A DNA stretch of 64,000 bases, taken from assembly GCA_019352875.1 (NCBI GenBank), contig JAAAFW010000015.1:372001-436000 (forward strand), given 5' to 3'. Below are positions 10,180-19,039 of the stretch, piece after piece (the first letter of the stretch is position 1; every line of letters starts with the position of its first letter). The notes beneath the pieces are model-generated. The model had not been told where the DNA came from and made no database searches. It worked only from the letters and a program-made list of their open reading frames with translations. Origin of the DNA: Pedobacter cryoconitis. GTDB taxonomy: Bacteria > Bacteroidota > Bacteroidia > Sphingobacteriales > Sphingobacteriaceae. Made by a program: the position numbers and the translations under genes.

Positions 10180-10213
10180 AAAAGCACAACTTTAAATAGT
10201 TTGTGCTTTTTTT
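10180..10213 (+). terminator. Terminator after TPR copy 2
   Basis: AAAAGCACAA (10180-10189) pairs perfectly with TTGTGCTTTT (10201-10210) and is followed by further T residues. The rest of the 256-bp gap up to 10392 is AT-rich with no gene seen. Confidence 0.85.
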
Positions 10214-10391
10214 ATGCGTAGAGAGGTGGTCTGTAATTTTATACTTAACATAATATTAATTATATACTAATAAAAGATACCAATATTTAAGCTGACTTTT
10301 TGATTTAAATCATAATTCCTTTTCAATTATTTTATGGCTTAACCGATTATGTCTAGATTAGATCCATAATCAAATTCTAACGCTTCTTGAC

Positions 10392-11606
10392 ATGGCTGCT
10401 CCAAAAAAATCCGCTATCGGATTTATATTTATAACACTTTTAATTGATTTTACAGGTTTTGGTGTAATCATACCAGTCTTACCCAGACTTATTGAAGAAA
10501 TGACTGGTGGTGGCTTAAGCGTCGCTGCAGTTTACGGTGGCTGGCTTACCCTGTCTTATTCTGCTATGCAGTTTTTAAGCGCACCTGTATTAGGTGGTCT
10601 TAGTGATAAATATGGCCGCAGACCAGTTCTGTTGGCTTCATTATTTGGATTAGGTATAGACTATATTTTTCTGGCATTTGCGCCGACCATTGGCTGGCTA
10701 TTTGCCGGCAGAATTCTTGCAGGAATTACTGGTGCGAGTTTCACTACGGCAATGGCGTATATCGCAGATGTAAGTACGCCGGAAAAGCGAGCTCAGAATT
10801 TTGGTTTGATCGGCGCAGCATTTGGCATTGGATTTATTGTAGGACCTGTTATCGGTGGTCTCTTCAGTGAATATGGATTACGTGTTCCTTTCTTAATTTC
10901 TGCAGGTCTGTCGCTGCTTAACTGGCTTTACGGCTATTTCATTTTACCGGAATCACTTGCTCCTGAAAATAGACGAAGTTTTGACTGGAAACGTGCAAAT
11001 CCTGTAGGATCCTTACTTCAGGTGAAAAAATACCCTGCGCTTGGCGGCTTACTGTTAACCTTATTTTTGTTGTATCTGGCCAGTCATTCGGTACAGTCTG
11101 GCTGGGCGTATTACACCATGGAGAAATTTGCATGGACTGAAAAAGCGGTTGGTTATTCTCTGGGATTTGCCGGTTTAATCGTCGGTGTGGTACAAGGCGG
11201 ACTTATCCGGATCATTATCCCGAAAATTGGACAGGTTAAAGCAGTTTTTTATGGTCTTATTCTTTATATGGTCGGTTTTGTTTTGTTTGCTTTTGCCAGT
11301 GAAGGCTGGATGATGTATGCATTTTTACTTCCTTATGGTCTGGCGGGTATATTCGGACCAGCTATGCAAGGATTGATTTCCAATCAGGTCAAAGCTGATA
11401 GTCAGGGAGAAATTCAGGGCGTAATGGCTGGTCTGATGAGTGCTTCGGCAATTGTCGGTCCTTTAATTATGACCAATCTCTTTGCTTATTTCAGCAGCGC
11501 ATCAAGTCCTGTATATTTTCCCGGAGCACCTTTTATAATGGCAGCTGTTCTTACATTGACAGGTATATTTATCTGTTCATCCACTTTGAAAAAATATCAT
11601 TCTTAA
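10392..11606 (+). CDS. Tet-type major facilitator superfamily exporter
   Basis: 404 residues, 12 predicted membrane helices. It shows MFS motif A in loop 2-3 (GGLSDKYGRRPVLL) and the TCR/Tet-family patterns LIDFTGFGVIIPVLP, RILAGITGASFTTAMAYIADV and GPVIGGLFSEYGLRVPF. The nearest family is TetA-type drug:H+ antiporters, which export drugs from the cytoplasm. Chromosomal relatives are often not true tetracycline determinants, so resistance is not claimed. No TetR-type repressor is adjacent, which differs from the classic tet layout. FUSC follows on the same strand after 83 bp. Confidence 0.85.
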   Translation: MAAPKKSAIGFIFITLLIDFTGFGVIIPVLPRLIEEMTGGGLSVAAVYGGWLTLSYSAMQFLSAPVLGGLSDKYGRRPVLLASLFGLGIDYIFLAFAPTIGWLFAGRILAGITGASFTTAMAYIADVSTPEKRAQNFGLIGAAFGIGFIVGPVIGGLFSEYGLRVPFLISAGLSLLNWLYGYFILPESLAPENRRSFDWKRANPVGSLLQVKKYPALGGLLLTLFLLYLASHSVQSGWAYYTMEKFAWTEKAVGYSLGFAGLIVGVVQGGLIRIIIPKIGQVKAVFYGLILYMVGFVLFAFASEGWMMYAFLLPYGLAGIFGPAMQGLISNQVKADSQGEIQGVMAGLMSASAIVGPLIMTNLFAYFSSASSPVYFPGAPFIMAAVLTLTGIFICSSTLKKYHS

Positions 11607-11637
11607 ATATTTTTTATTTATATTCTTAACCGGTCAG

Positions 11638-11657
11638 ATTATTGTTCTGACAATAAT
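11638..11657. repeat. 8-bp inverted repeat upstream of the FUSC gene
   Basis: ATTATTGT and ACAATAAT are perfect arms around TCTG, 33 nt before the FUSC start. It has no strong T run, so an operator or leader hairpin is more likely than a terminator. Function unknown. Confidence 0.4.
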
Positions 11658-11689
11658 ATCAGATATTTTTCTAAACGTATATCTCTAAA

Positions 11690-13852
11690 ATGTTAAACCG
11701 TCCGATCCGAACCATACAAGATTTTTTACTGAGTACCTATTTTGCAGATGGCTTAAGGATTACTTTTGGGGTGCTTCTCCCCTCGCTGATTATGGCTCAG
11801 TTCGGATTGCTTAAATACGGAATGACATTGTCCCTGGGTGCGCTTTGTGTGAGCATGGTTGATACACCAGGACCGATTATACACCGTCGTAACGCAATGC
11901 TCGTCACGACTGCACTAATCACAGTCTCGTCCCTAATTGTCGGACTCACCAATGTAAGTACAGTATTTATCGGTATTGTACTGGTTGCATGCAGTTTTAT
12001 TTTTTCCATGTTTATCTTGTATGGAACCAGAGCGGCCTCTGTTGGTACGGCAGCTTTATTGGTTATGGTGTTAAGTATCGATGATGTGCGTCCATGGAGA
12101 GAAGTTATAATTTACTCTCTGCTGATCCTTACAGGTAGTGTGTGGTATTCATTCCTGAGTTACTTTTTTTACCGCCTGAGGCCTTATAGAGTGGTTCAGC
12201 AGACACTTAGTGATTCCATACATGAAGTGAGTGAGTTCCTTAGAGCTAAGGCCAAATTCTATCATCAAAATGTTGATTATGATGATAATTATGCCGATTT
12301 ACTTCAACTACAGGTTCAGGTTCATGAAAAGCAGGATGCAGTTAGAGAAGTACTTTTTAAAACCAGGGAAATAGTCCGGGACTCTACACCGGAAGGCAGA
12401 TTTTTATTGTTAGTATTTGTCGACATGGTTGATTTGTTCGAACAAGTCATGAGTACATATTATAACTATGACCGCCTGCATAGCCAGTTCGATTCTATCG
12501 GGATCTTATCCAAATATGAGCTAATGATTAACCGCATAGCCTACGAACTGGATGAAGTAGCGTTTGCTTTGAAAACAGGCGGTACTCCGCGTGCGCCAAG
12601 CCGTTTGATTGAAGAAGTCAGACAGTTGAAAGAAGAAATCATGCAGCTGGAGAAAGATAATGTAGATGGAAGGTATAATACCTTAGGACTAATTGCTTTA
12701 AAGAACATAGAGGTAAACATTGAGAATATCGTTTCCAGGGTTAAAACAATTAACGGTTATTTCAATAAAAAAGAAAAAAAGAATCTTAAGAATCAAGATA
12801 TTGAAACTGAGCGGTTTATCAACAGACAGCAAATGGATAAAAAGCTGTTCTTTGAGAACCTGACCTTTAGTTCGGCGACTTTCCGGCACGCGATGCGAGT
12901 ATCCATTGCCATGTTAATTGGTTTTCTTGTAGCCCAGTATCTGAACTCTTCACACAGCTACTGGATCTTACTCACCGTATTGGTGATCTCTAAACCGGGG
13001 TTCAGCCTTACCAAACAGCGGAATTATCACAGATTGATTGGTACGGTGGTCGGTGCAGTAATAGGTATGGTTATTCTGGCCTATATTCATGATAAGAATA
13101 CGTTGTTTATTATTCTGATTATTTGCATGATTGGTGCTTATAGCTTTTTGCGCAAAAACTACATTGTCAGCGTGCTTTTTATGACGCCATATATACTGGT
13201 GTTGTTTGACTTTTTAGGAATGGGAAGCTTATCATTGGCCAGAGAAAGAATATTTGATACGCTGATTGGGTCTGCTATTGCTGTATTGGGAAGCTATACA
13301 CTATTTCCAAACTGGGAACATCAGAATTTGAAGGAGGCCATGCTCAAAACATTAGCTGCAAATCTGGAATATTATCAGCAGGTCACTTATCTGTATTTCA
13401 ATACTGAGCATAATCTGACCAGCTATAAGCTCGCCAGAAAGGAAGTTTATGTAACTTCTGCAAATCTGGCTTCTTTATTTCAGCGAATGTTCTCAGAACC
13501 TAAAAGTAAACAGAAACTCATGAAAGAGATGCACCAGTTTACAGCGTTAAACCACCTTCTCTCCTCTTATATCGCTACTTTGTCACTATACGTTAAAGAG
13601 CATGCCTATTCTGTTTCCAGACCAGAGGAGCTTAGACCTGTGGTCAACAATACTATTTATCTGCTTAATCAGACTGCATTATTTTTAGATAATAAGACAG
13701 AAGAAATTAATAATGTTCCGCTGATAAAGAGCAAAGATGAAACCGATGAGATACAGTTAAACAGCGAAGAACAAATGATTGTGGATCAGTTTGATCAGAT
13801 CCAGAAAGTCGCATATGATATTTATAAACTTTCCGAAAAAGTGAAATTGTGA
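11690..13852 (+). CDS. FUSC family (YccS/YhfK-like) inner-membrane protein
   Basis: 720 residues in the FUSC/YccS layout: about five to six membrane helices (residues 15-165), a long mostly helical cytoplasmic domain (about 170-390), a second membrane block (about 400-535, starting RHAMRVSIAMLIGFLVAQYL) and a C-terminal helical domain. Related proteins include aromatic acid exporters (AaeB) and YccS. Substrate unknown. Lying 83 bp below a drug-exporter-like MFS gene and just above ohr, it fits a stress or efflux group, which is inference. Confidence 0.85.
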   Translation: MLNRPIRTIQDFLLSTYFADGLRITFGVLLPSLIMAQFGLLKYGMTLSLGALCVSMVDTPGPIIHRRNAMLVTTALITVSSLIVGLTNVSTVFIGIVLVACSFIFSMFILYGTRAASVGTAALLVMVLSIDDVRPWREVIIYSLLILTGSVWYSFLSYFFYRLRPYRVVQQTLSDSIHEVSEFLRAKAKFYHQNVDYDDNYADLLQLQVQVHEKQDAVREVLFKTREIVRDSTPEGRFLLLVFVDMVDLFEQVMSTYYNYDRLHSQFDSIGILSKYELMINRIAYELDEVAFALKTGGTPRAPSRLIEEVRQLKEEIMQLEKDNVDGRYNTLGLIALKNIEVNIENIVSRVKTINGYFNKKEKKNLKNQDIETERFINRQQMDKKLFFENLTFSSATFRHAMRVSIAMLIGFLVAQYLNSSHSYWILLTVLVISKPGFSLTKQRNYHRLIGTVVGAVIGMVILAYIHDKNTLFIILIICMIGAYSFLRKNYIVSVLFMTPYILVLFDFLGMGSLSLARERIFDTLIGSAIAVLGSYTLFPNWEHQNLKEAMLKTLAANLEYYQQVTYLYFNTEHNLTSYKLARKEVYVTSANLASLFQRMFSEPKSKQKLMKEMHQFTALNHLLSSYIATLSLYVKEHAYSVSRPEELRPVVNNTIYLLNQTALFLDNKTEEINNVPLIKSKDETDEIQLNSEEQMIVDQFDQIQKVAYDIYKLSEKVKL

Positions 13853-13897
13853 AACTAATGCGTTTGCTGATTGTTAATAGACTAAACAATGCATTTT

Positions 13898-14308
13898 ATG
13901 GAAAAGTTATATACAGCGAGCGTAATTGCAAGCGGCGGCCGCGACGGCCATATCAAATCAAGTGATGGAACAATAGAGTTTGACGTAAGGACACCTAAAG
14001 AAATGGGCGGTCAGGGAGGTGCTACTAATCCCGAACAGCTTTTTGCAGCAGCATGGGGCCCCTGCTACCTGGGCGCTTTAGCAGCAGTAGCAAAGAACCA
14101 GGGTGTAGACGTTTCTGAGGCAACAGTGAATGTGCAGGTGTCTTTTAACCAGGATGGTAACGCATTTGTGCTTTCGGCAGAATTAGATGTACATATTCCG
14201 GGAATTAGTCACGAAGAAACTCAGAGCCTGGCTGACAAAGCACATAAGGCCTGCCCTTACTCAAAAGCTACCCGAGGTAATATTGAAACAAGAGTTACAG
14301 CTGTCTAA
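13898..14308 (+). CDS. ohr: Organic hydroperoxide resistance protein (Ohr/OsmC family)
   Basis: 136 residues from ATG 13898 (MEKLYTASVIASGGRDG), the usual family start; an ATG 9 nt earlier is possible. Both redox cysteines of Ohr are present: one in AAAWGPCYLGAL and one in HKACPYSKATRGNI. The enzyme reduces organic hydroperoxides through a Cys disulfide cycle, usually with lipoylated partners, in the cytoplasm. The CPYS context separates Ohr from OsmC. No MarR-type OhrR gene is adjacent. Confidence 0.92.
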   Translation: MEKLYTASVIASGGRDGHIKSSDGTIEFDVRTPKEMGGQGGATNPEQLFAAAWGPCYLGALAAVAKNQGVDVSEATVNVQVSFNQDGNAFVLSAELDVHIPGISHEETQSLADKAHKACPYSKATRGNIETRVTAV

Positions 14309-14324
14309 CAGCATAAATTATCAA

Positions 14325-14373
14325 CATAAAAAAGCGGAGCTTGGATATATTTTCCCAGCTCCGCTTTTTTATG
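14325..14373. terminator. Bidirectional terminator between ohr and mgtE
   Basis: Perfect 17-bp arms at 14325-14341 and 14357-14373 with a 15-nt loop. The stem carries A and T runs on its two sides, so it can serve both converging genes. Confidence 0.93.
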
Positions 14374-14382
14374 TTTATTTTA

Positions 14383-15732
14383 TTACAGCAGTAATTTGCT
14401 TGCCAGTCCCAGTAGTAGCAGGAAGCCAAACACATCAGTAAAAGTTGTGATAATAATAGAGGAAGCGATTGCTGGGTCTATCCCTACTCTTTTAAGCACC
14501 AATGGAATACCCGCTCCTGTTACACCGGCTATTAAAAGATTACCCGTCATCGCCAGGAAGATAACCAGACCTAACATAGCATTCGCATCAAAAATCATCG
14601 CAAAAACAAAGACGATGAGGCCCGTCACCGCACCATTGATCAGTCCAACTGTAAATTCCTTCAGGACAGCGCGGTAGGCTTGTTTATCTGTAAGGTCGTA
14701 AAGCGAGATCCTGCGGACAGTAACAGCTAAAGCCTGTGTGGCGGCATTACCTCCCATGCCGGCGATAATTGTCATATAAGCTGAAAGCACCGCTATTTTA
14801 GCTATAGTAGGTTCAAAGCTCCGAACTACAGCGGAAGCTAAAAATGCAGTTCCAAGATTGATAATTAACCAGGGAAGCCTGGATTTAACGGCTTCAACCC
14901 AGTTACCGCTTAGTTCCTCGTCTTCAGAAACCCCCGATATTTTCAGAATGTCTTCTGTATTTACTTCCTCCATCACATCAATAACATCATCAAATGTTAC
15001 TCTGCCAAGCAGCTTGTTTTCGTGATCAAGAACCGGAATACTGGTGATATTATATTGTGAAATTAATCTCGCCACCTCTTCTCTGTCTGTATCCGGTCTT
15101 ACCCAGGCTACATCAGTCTTCAAAAGGCCTGTTATCTGAATGTCGCCTTTTGACTTGATAATATCTTTTAGTGAGACAATGCCCTTAAATACATGCTCCT
15201 TATTGACGACGAAAATGGTATAGAACTCCTCAATTGCCTCGCTCTGACGGATAATTTCTTCGATAGCTTCTTTCTTAGATAAATGCAGTTGAATGCTAAT
15301 GTATTCGGTGTTCATTAAACCGCCGGCAGTATCCTCGTCGTACGTAAGGAGCTTACGGATATGTGTCGCGTCGTCTTCGTTAAGATCGCTAAGGATTTCC
15401 TTTTGCTCATGCTCCTCCAGCTGCGAAATAATATCAGTAGCATCATCATAATCGAGCTCTTCTACAATCTCTGTCCGTTTTTCGGGATGCATCTGCAGTA
15501 ACAACTCCTCGGGATGTGTTTCTTCATGCATTTCAGCAATTACATCCGAAGCTATTTTAACGTCGAGCAGGTTGAGTATTCTCTCCCTGTCCTCCATTTT
15601 CAGACTTTCAAATAAGATGGCAATTTCTGAAGCATGGTATTCACTCAACAATACTGATAAGTACGCGTCATCGCCCTTGAGCGCTTTCTTGATGTTGGAG
15701 ACGTCAGTTTTATTGAGTTCGTAAGACTGCAT
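14383..15732 (-). CDS. mgtE: Magnesium transporter MgtE
   Basis: 449 residues with the full MgtE order: N-terminal superhelical MgtE_N domain (about 25-130, with EELDYDDATDIISQL), two CBS domains (about 135-255) and a five-helix membrane domain (about 285-449). It is a Mg2+-gated channel of the inner membrane; the N and CBS domains sense cytosolic Mg2+ and close the pore. It is the last gene of wbqC-corA-mgtE, 5 bp after corA, so two unrelated Mg2+ uptake systems share one unit. No Mg2+ riboswitch was recognised upstream. Confidence 0.95.
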   Translation of the reverse strand: MQSYELNKTDVSNIKKALKGDDAYLSVLLSEYHASEIAILFESLKMEDRERILNLLDVKIASDVIAEMHEETHPEELLLQMHPEKRTEIVEELDYDDATDIISQLEEHEQKEILSDLNEDDATHIRKLLTYDEDTAGGLMNTEYISIQLHLSKKEAIEEIIRQSEAIEEFYTIFVVNKEHVFKGIVSLKDIIKSKGDIQITGLLKTDVAWVRPDTDREEVARLISQYNITSIPVLDHENKLLGRVTFDDVIDVMEEVNTEDILKISGVSEDEELSGNWVEAVKSRLPWLIINLGTAFLASAVVRSFEPTIAKIAVLSAYMTIIAGMGGNAATQALAVTVRRISLYDLTDKQAYRAVLKEFTVGLINGAVTGLIVFVFAMIFDANAMLGLVIFLAMTGNLLIAGVTGAGIPLVLKRVGIDPAIASSIIITTFTDVFGFLLLLGLASKLLL

Positions 15733-15737
15733 GGTAT

Positions 15738-16856
15738 TTATTTAAACCAACCTTTTCTCCAGAAATAGAGTACTTGTGCTACTGCGATAAACAACATGAC
15801 AAGCATCGTAACCAAATAACCGTTGGATTGGTAAAGTTCAGGCATATTATAGGGCATTAACTTCCCTGTAACCGGATCTTCTTTGACAAAGTTCATTCCA
15901 TAAATTCCTGCGATAAATGTCAGCGGGATAAAAATGGACGAAATCACGGTCAGCACTTTCATAATCTGGTTCATCCGGTTGCTGATTATAGAAAGATACA
16001 TGTCTATATTACTTGCTGAAATCTCCTTTAGAGATTCAATAATATCAATAATCTGTATACAGTGATCATATGCATCCCGGATATATAATTTTGTTCCCTC
16101 TGTGATGAGTGGATTGTCAGTACGGAGCATATCATTTAACTTGTCACGTTCCGGCCAGGCGACCCTTCTGATACTAATGAGGTTTCTTTTAATCATCTGC
16201 GTATCAAACATGATACTGCGGTCAGGTTTATCAAAAAGTCTGTCTTCAATAGTATCCAGATCATCACCCCAGACACCCAGGATTTCAAAATAGGTATCAA
16301 TAATAGTATCATTGATTGCATAAAATACATAACTGCTTCCCCCGGCCCTGATATTTCCTTTCCCTGCCCTGAGTCTTTGTCTTACAGGCTCCAGGCAATC
16401 TTCGTATTTCTCCTGTAAAGTGATCAGCATATTGTCGGTAAGAATATAGGATAATTGCTCATTTTCCAGATTCTTCTCGTCGTCCAGCAACAGCATTCTG
16501 CTAACGGCAAATATGTAGTTATCATATTCATCCATTTTAGGGCGCTGATAGGTCCGGGTAATATCTTCTATAACCAGTTTATTGATATGGAGATCATCAC
16601 TGATGGTTTCAAACATCTTCTCTGAATTGAAACCTTTGATTTCAATCCAAAAAGTAAAGCTTTTATCGCTGATGAGCTGAGACAGATTGTTCAGATCATT
16701 TAATTTTGTAGTTTCAAACCCAGCCTGATTAAATTTATGCAGAACTATTTTAGGTTGTAACGCATTCTCATCAATATATACAAGTCCAGGGCTGGAGCCC
16801 GCTTTAGGTAACTTAAACTTTTGTCTCTTTTTTCTGGACCTGAGCTTTTTTTCCAT
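15738..16856 (-). CDS. corA: CorA family magnesium/cobalt transporter
   Basis: 372 residues. A soluble alpha/beta N-terminal domain is followed by a long stalk helix and two C-terminal membrane helices, with the signature YGMNF in the loop and a basic end (WRKGWFK). CorA pentamers are Mg2+ channels of the inner membrane gated by bound Mg2+. The first 25 residues are very basic (KKLRSRKKRQKFKLPK), an unusual extension that may contact lipid head groups. The gene is 3 bp after wbqC and 5 bp before mgtE. Confidence 0.94.
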   Translation of the reverse strand: MEKKLRSRKKRQKFKLPKAGSSPGLVYIDENALQPKIVLHKFNQAGFETTKLNDLNNLSQLISDKSFTFWIEIKGFNSEKMFETISDDLHINKLVIEDITRTYQRPKMDEYDNYIFAVSRMLLLDDEKNLENEQLSYILTDNMLITLQEKYEDCLEPVRQRLRAGKGNIRAGGSSYVFYAINDTIIDTYFEILGVWGDDLDTIEDRLFDKPDRSIMFDTQMIKRNLISIRRVAWPERDKLNDMLRTDNPLITEGTKLYIRDAYDHCIQIIDIIESLKEISASNIDMYLSIISNRMNQIMKVLTVISSIFIPLTFIAGIYGMNFVKEDPVTGKLMPYNMPELYQSNGYLVTMLVMLFIAVAQVLYFWRKGWFK

Positions 16857-16859
16857 TCC

Positions 16860-17474
16860 TTAAATATAATTTTTAGCCTGAGGCCCTTGATTGAATAACA
16901 AATCAACAATACTCATGTTTGGCATAAATCCGTACTTCTCAGCAAATACCTGATGGTACTGTTTCGCCTCTCCGGCTTCATTATCCAGCAGGCGAAACTT
17001 ATTTTTCACCCTATAATCCAGCTCCGCCGGAACTTCTGCGATATATTCCGTTGTGAAATCAAATGTAGGGTTCTGCTTAAGTTGTTTAAGGATCCATACC
17101 AATAATTCCTGGTTATAGTCAAATAAGAATTCAAATTTCTGTTCATAGAATTTAACCAGATCGTCTTCATAGAATTCAAAATATGGAGAGTTACGGTAAC
17201 AACTTTCCATACTGAGCCAGTGCAACCTCTGCCATTTAAAATCGTAACTGATTCTGACATCTTTCATTTTTGTATGGTACTTCGAACCTTTTATTACCGG
17301 AAGGAAAAGATCCAATGCACCATTTGGAGAATAGATTTTAGTACGATTTCTGAAAGTCTGTTTAGGAAAGTGTTCCTCCTTTTCCAGTAATACAGAGAAA
17401 TCGTGTTTCTTCAATGCCGAAAAATAACTGACTGGCGGAAGATAAAAAAGAGGAAAAATAGCTGAATTGTGCAT
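16860..17474 (-). CDS. WbqC family protein
   Basis: 204 residues matching the WbqC-like family: FYLPPVSYFSALKKHDF at the start and the central FRNRTKIYSPNGALDLFLPV. Homologs occur in polysaccharide clusters and are thought to be amino-sugar acyl- or glycyltransferases, but the reaction here is unproved. It leads the corA-mgtE unit, and a glycosyltransferase gene is divergent 100 bp away, which fits a cell-surface glycan role. Two Trp-rich segments (RLHWLSMESCYRN) are typical. Confidence 0.8.
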   Translation of the reverse strand: MHNSAIFPLFYLPPVSYFSALKKHDFSVLLEKEEHFPKQTFRNRTKIYSPNGALDLFLPVIKGSKYHTKMKDVRISYDFKWQRLHWLSMESCYRNSPYFEFYEDDLVKFYEQKFEFLFDYNQELLVWILKQLKQNPTFDFTTEYIAEVPAELDYRVKNKFRLLDNEAGEAKQYHQVFAEKYGFMPNMSIVDLLFNQGPQAKNYI

Positions 17475-17483
17475 TGGTTAATC

Positions 17484-17491
17484 TATGTTTG
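17484..17491 (+). promoter_or_regulatory. TAnnTTTG box upstream of the GT2 gene
   Basis: TATGTTTG, a perfect -7 match, in the divergent space between wbqC-like and GT2. It would give a leader of about 80 nt. Confidence 0.45.
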
Positions 17492-17576
17492 CATTTTTAA
17501 TCCGGCAAAATAATCATAAAAATAGGCTTTTTAGACATTGCCTGTTATTTTTATAAACGAAAACACTCTTATACGC

Positions 17577-18602
17577 ATGTCTGAACCTAGTGTCGCTGTA
17601 GTCATCCTGAACTGGAATGGTAAATCTCTTCTGGAAAAGTTTTTACCCGGCGTCTGCAGGTCTGTATATCCGAACTTACAAATCATACTCGGCGATAATG
17701 CATCTACAGATGGTTCAGTTGCTTATGTTCGTGAGAAGTACCCTTCAATCCGAATTATCGAGAATGAACGTAATTATGGATTCGCGGAAGGTTATAATCA
17801 GATTCTCAAGCATGTTACTGCAGACTACCTGGTTTTACTCAATTCAGATGTTGAGGTACCCGAAAATTGGATTGAACCGGTTATAAAAGCAATGGAATCC
17901 GATCTGATTATTGCGGCAGCGCAACCGAAAATTAAGTGGCAGAAAGATAAAACACAGTTTGAATATGCCGGTGCTGCAGGTGGGTTTCTCGATATGAACG
18001 GCTTCCCATTTTGCCAGGGACGAATCTTTGACCAGATTGAACCCGATCTTGGGCAATACGAAAAAGAAAGAGAGATATTCTGGGCGAGTGGCGCTGCCTT
18101 TTTTATCAAAAGCCACTATTGGAAATTAAGCGGTGGTCTTGATCCGGACCTGTTTGCGCATATGGAAGAGATTGACCTTTGCTGGAGACTGAAGAATATG
18201 GGACTAAAGGTTATTTATTGTCCGCAGGCAGAAGTTTACCACGTCGGTGGAGCGACGCTTGACGCTAAGAATCCATACAAAGCCTATTTAAACTTCAGGA
18301 ATAACCTTATGATAATGCAAAAGAACCTTCCTCTTGCTGAGGCCCCGTTCGCAATATTCATCCGGATGTCCCTTGATTTTATCGCCTGGCTGCAATTTGC
18401 TGCAAAGGGTGAATTCAGGTTTTCTATAGCAGTGAGTAAGGCACATTTTGAGTTTTTAAAACAGCTTAGAAGAACTGCATCTAAAAGAACAGGCAGACAA
18501 TTGCCGTTTTCCGGACATACGGGTGTATATCCGGGAAGTATTGTCTGGGCTTTTTTTATCCAGGGGCTGAAGAAATTTACGGCTTTAAAAAGCTTTCGAT
18601 AG
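17577..18602 (+). CDS. Family 2 glycosyltransferase (rhamnosyltransferase-like)
   Basis: 341 residues from ATG 17577, giving the usual GT2 opening (VAVVILNWNGKSLLEKFL); the frame is open further upstream to 17538. The GT-A fold motifs are GDNASTDGSVAYV, LNSDVEVPENW (DXD-like) and HMEEIDLCWRLKNMG (ED/HxxE region with the catalytic acid). It transfers a sugar from a nucleotide donor, probably to a surface glycan; the sugar is unknown. The C-terminus has hydrophobic, membrane-associating stretches. The 3' end overlaps the converging aroQ by 26 bp. Confidence 0.88.
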   Translation: MSEPSVAVVILNWNGKSLLEKFLPGVCRSVYPNLQIILGDNASTDGSVAYVREKYPSIRIIENERNYGFAEGYNQILKHVTADYLVLLNSDVEVPENWIEPVIKAMESDLIIAAAQPKIKWQKDKTQFEYAGAAGGFLDMNGFPFCQGRIFDQIEPDLGQYEKEREIFWASGAAFFIKSHYWKLSGGLDPDLFAHMEEIDLCWRLKNMGLKVIYCPQAEVYHVGGATLDAKNPYKAYLNFRNNLMIMQKNLPLAEAPFAIFIRMSLDFIAWLQFAAKGEFRFSIAVSKAHFEFLKQLRRTASKRTGRQLPFSGHTGVYPGSIVWAFFIQGLKKFTALKSFR

Positions 18603-18996
18603 CCAACCGGTAACCATCAAGACCAAAACCCGTCAGCACACCCTTACAGTTCTTACCTGTTAACGAAGTATGTCTGTATTCTTCACGGGCATAAATATTG
18701 GAGACATGTACTTCTACTACTGGTGTATTTATTCCTGAAATAGCATCTGCCAGCGCAACTGAAGTATGCGTATAACCACCTGCATTTAAAATGAAACCAT
18801 CCAGTGAGAACCCGCCTTCATGCAGGCAATTGATCAGTTCACCTTCTACATTACTTTGAAAATAAGAAAGTTCAATTTCCGGAAAAGCCGCTTTAAGCTC
18901 CTGAAAGTAATCTTCGAAACTTCTGTTTCCATATACACCTGGCTCGCGTATCCCAAGTAGGTTTAAATTAGGGCCGTTAATAATTTGTATCTTCAT
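18577..18996 (-). CDS. aroQ: Type II 3-dehydroquinate dehydratase
   Basis: 139 residues, normal for type II enzymes. Key motifs: NGPNLNLLGIREPGVYG (active-site loop with Arg and the catalytic Tyr), FQSNVEGELI, LNAGGYTHTSVAL, and VEVHVSNIYAREEYRHTS carrying the catalytic His. It converts 3-dehydroquinate to 3-dehydroshikimate in the shikimate pathway. It is divergent from xerD (43 bp apart) and its 3' end overlaps the GT2 gene. Confidence 0.97.
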   Translation of the reverse strand: MKIQIINGPNLNLLGIREPGVYGNRSFEDYFQELKAAFPEIELSYFQSNVEGELINCLHEGGFSLDGFILNAGGYTHTSVALADAISGINTPVVEVHVSNIYAREEYRHTSLTGKNCKGVLTGFGLDGYRLAIESFLKP

Positions 18997-19039
18997 CGCT
19001 TCAAACTTAGCCTTAAAATAATTAAAATAAAATTTTTGT

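Noticed and set aside
10392..11606. Tetracycline resistance gene
   Set aside because: TetA-type MFS proteins are common in chromosomes; no TetR neighbour and no transfer signs, so the resistance claim was dropped.
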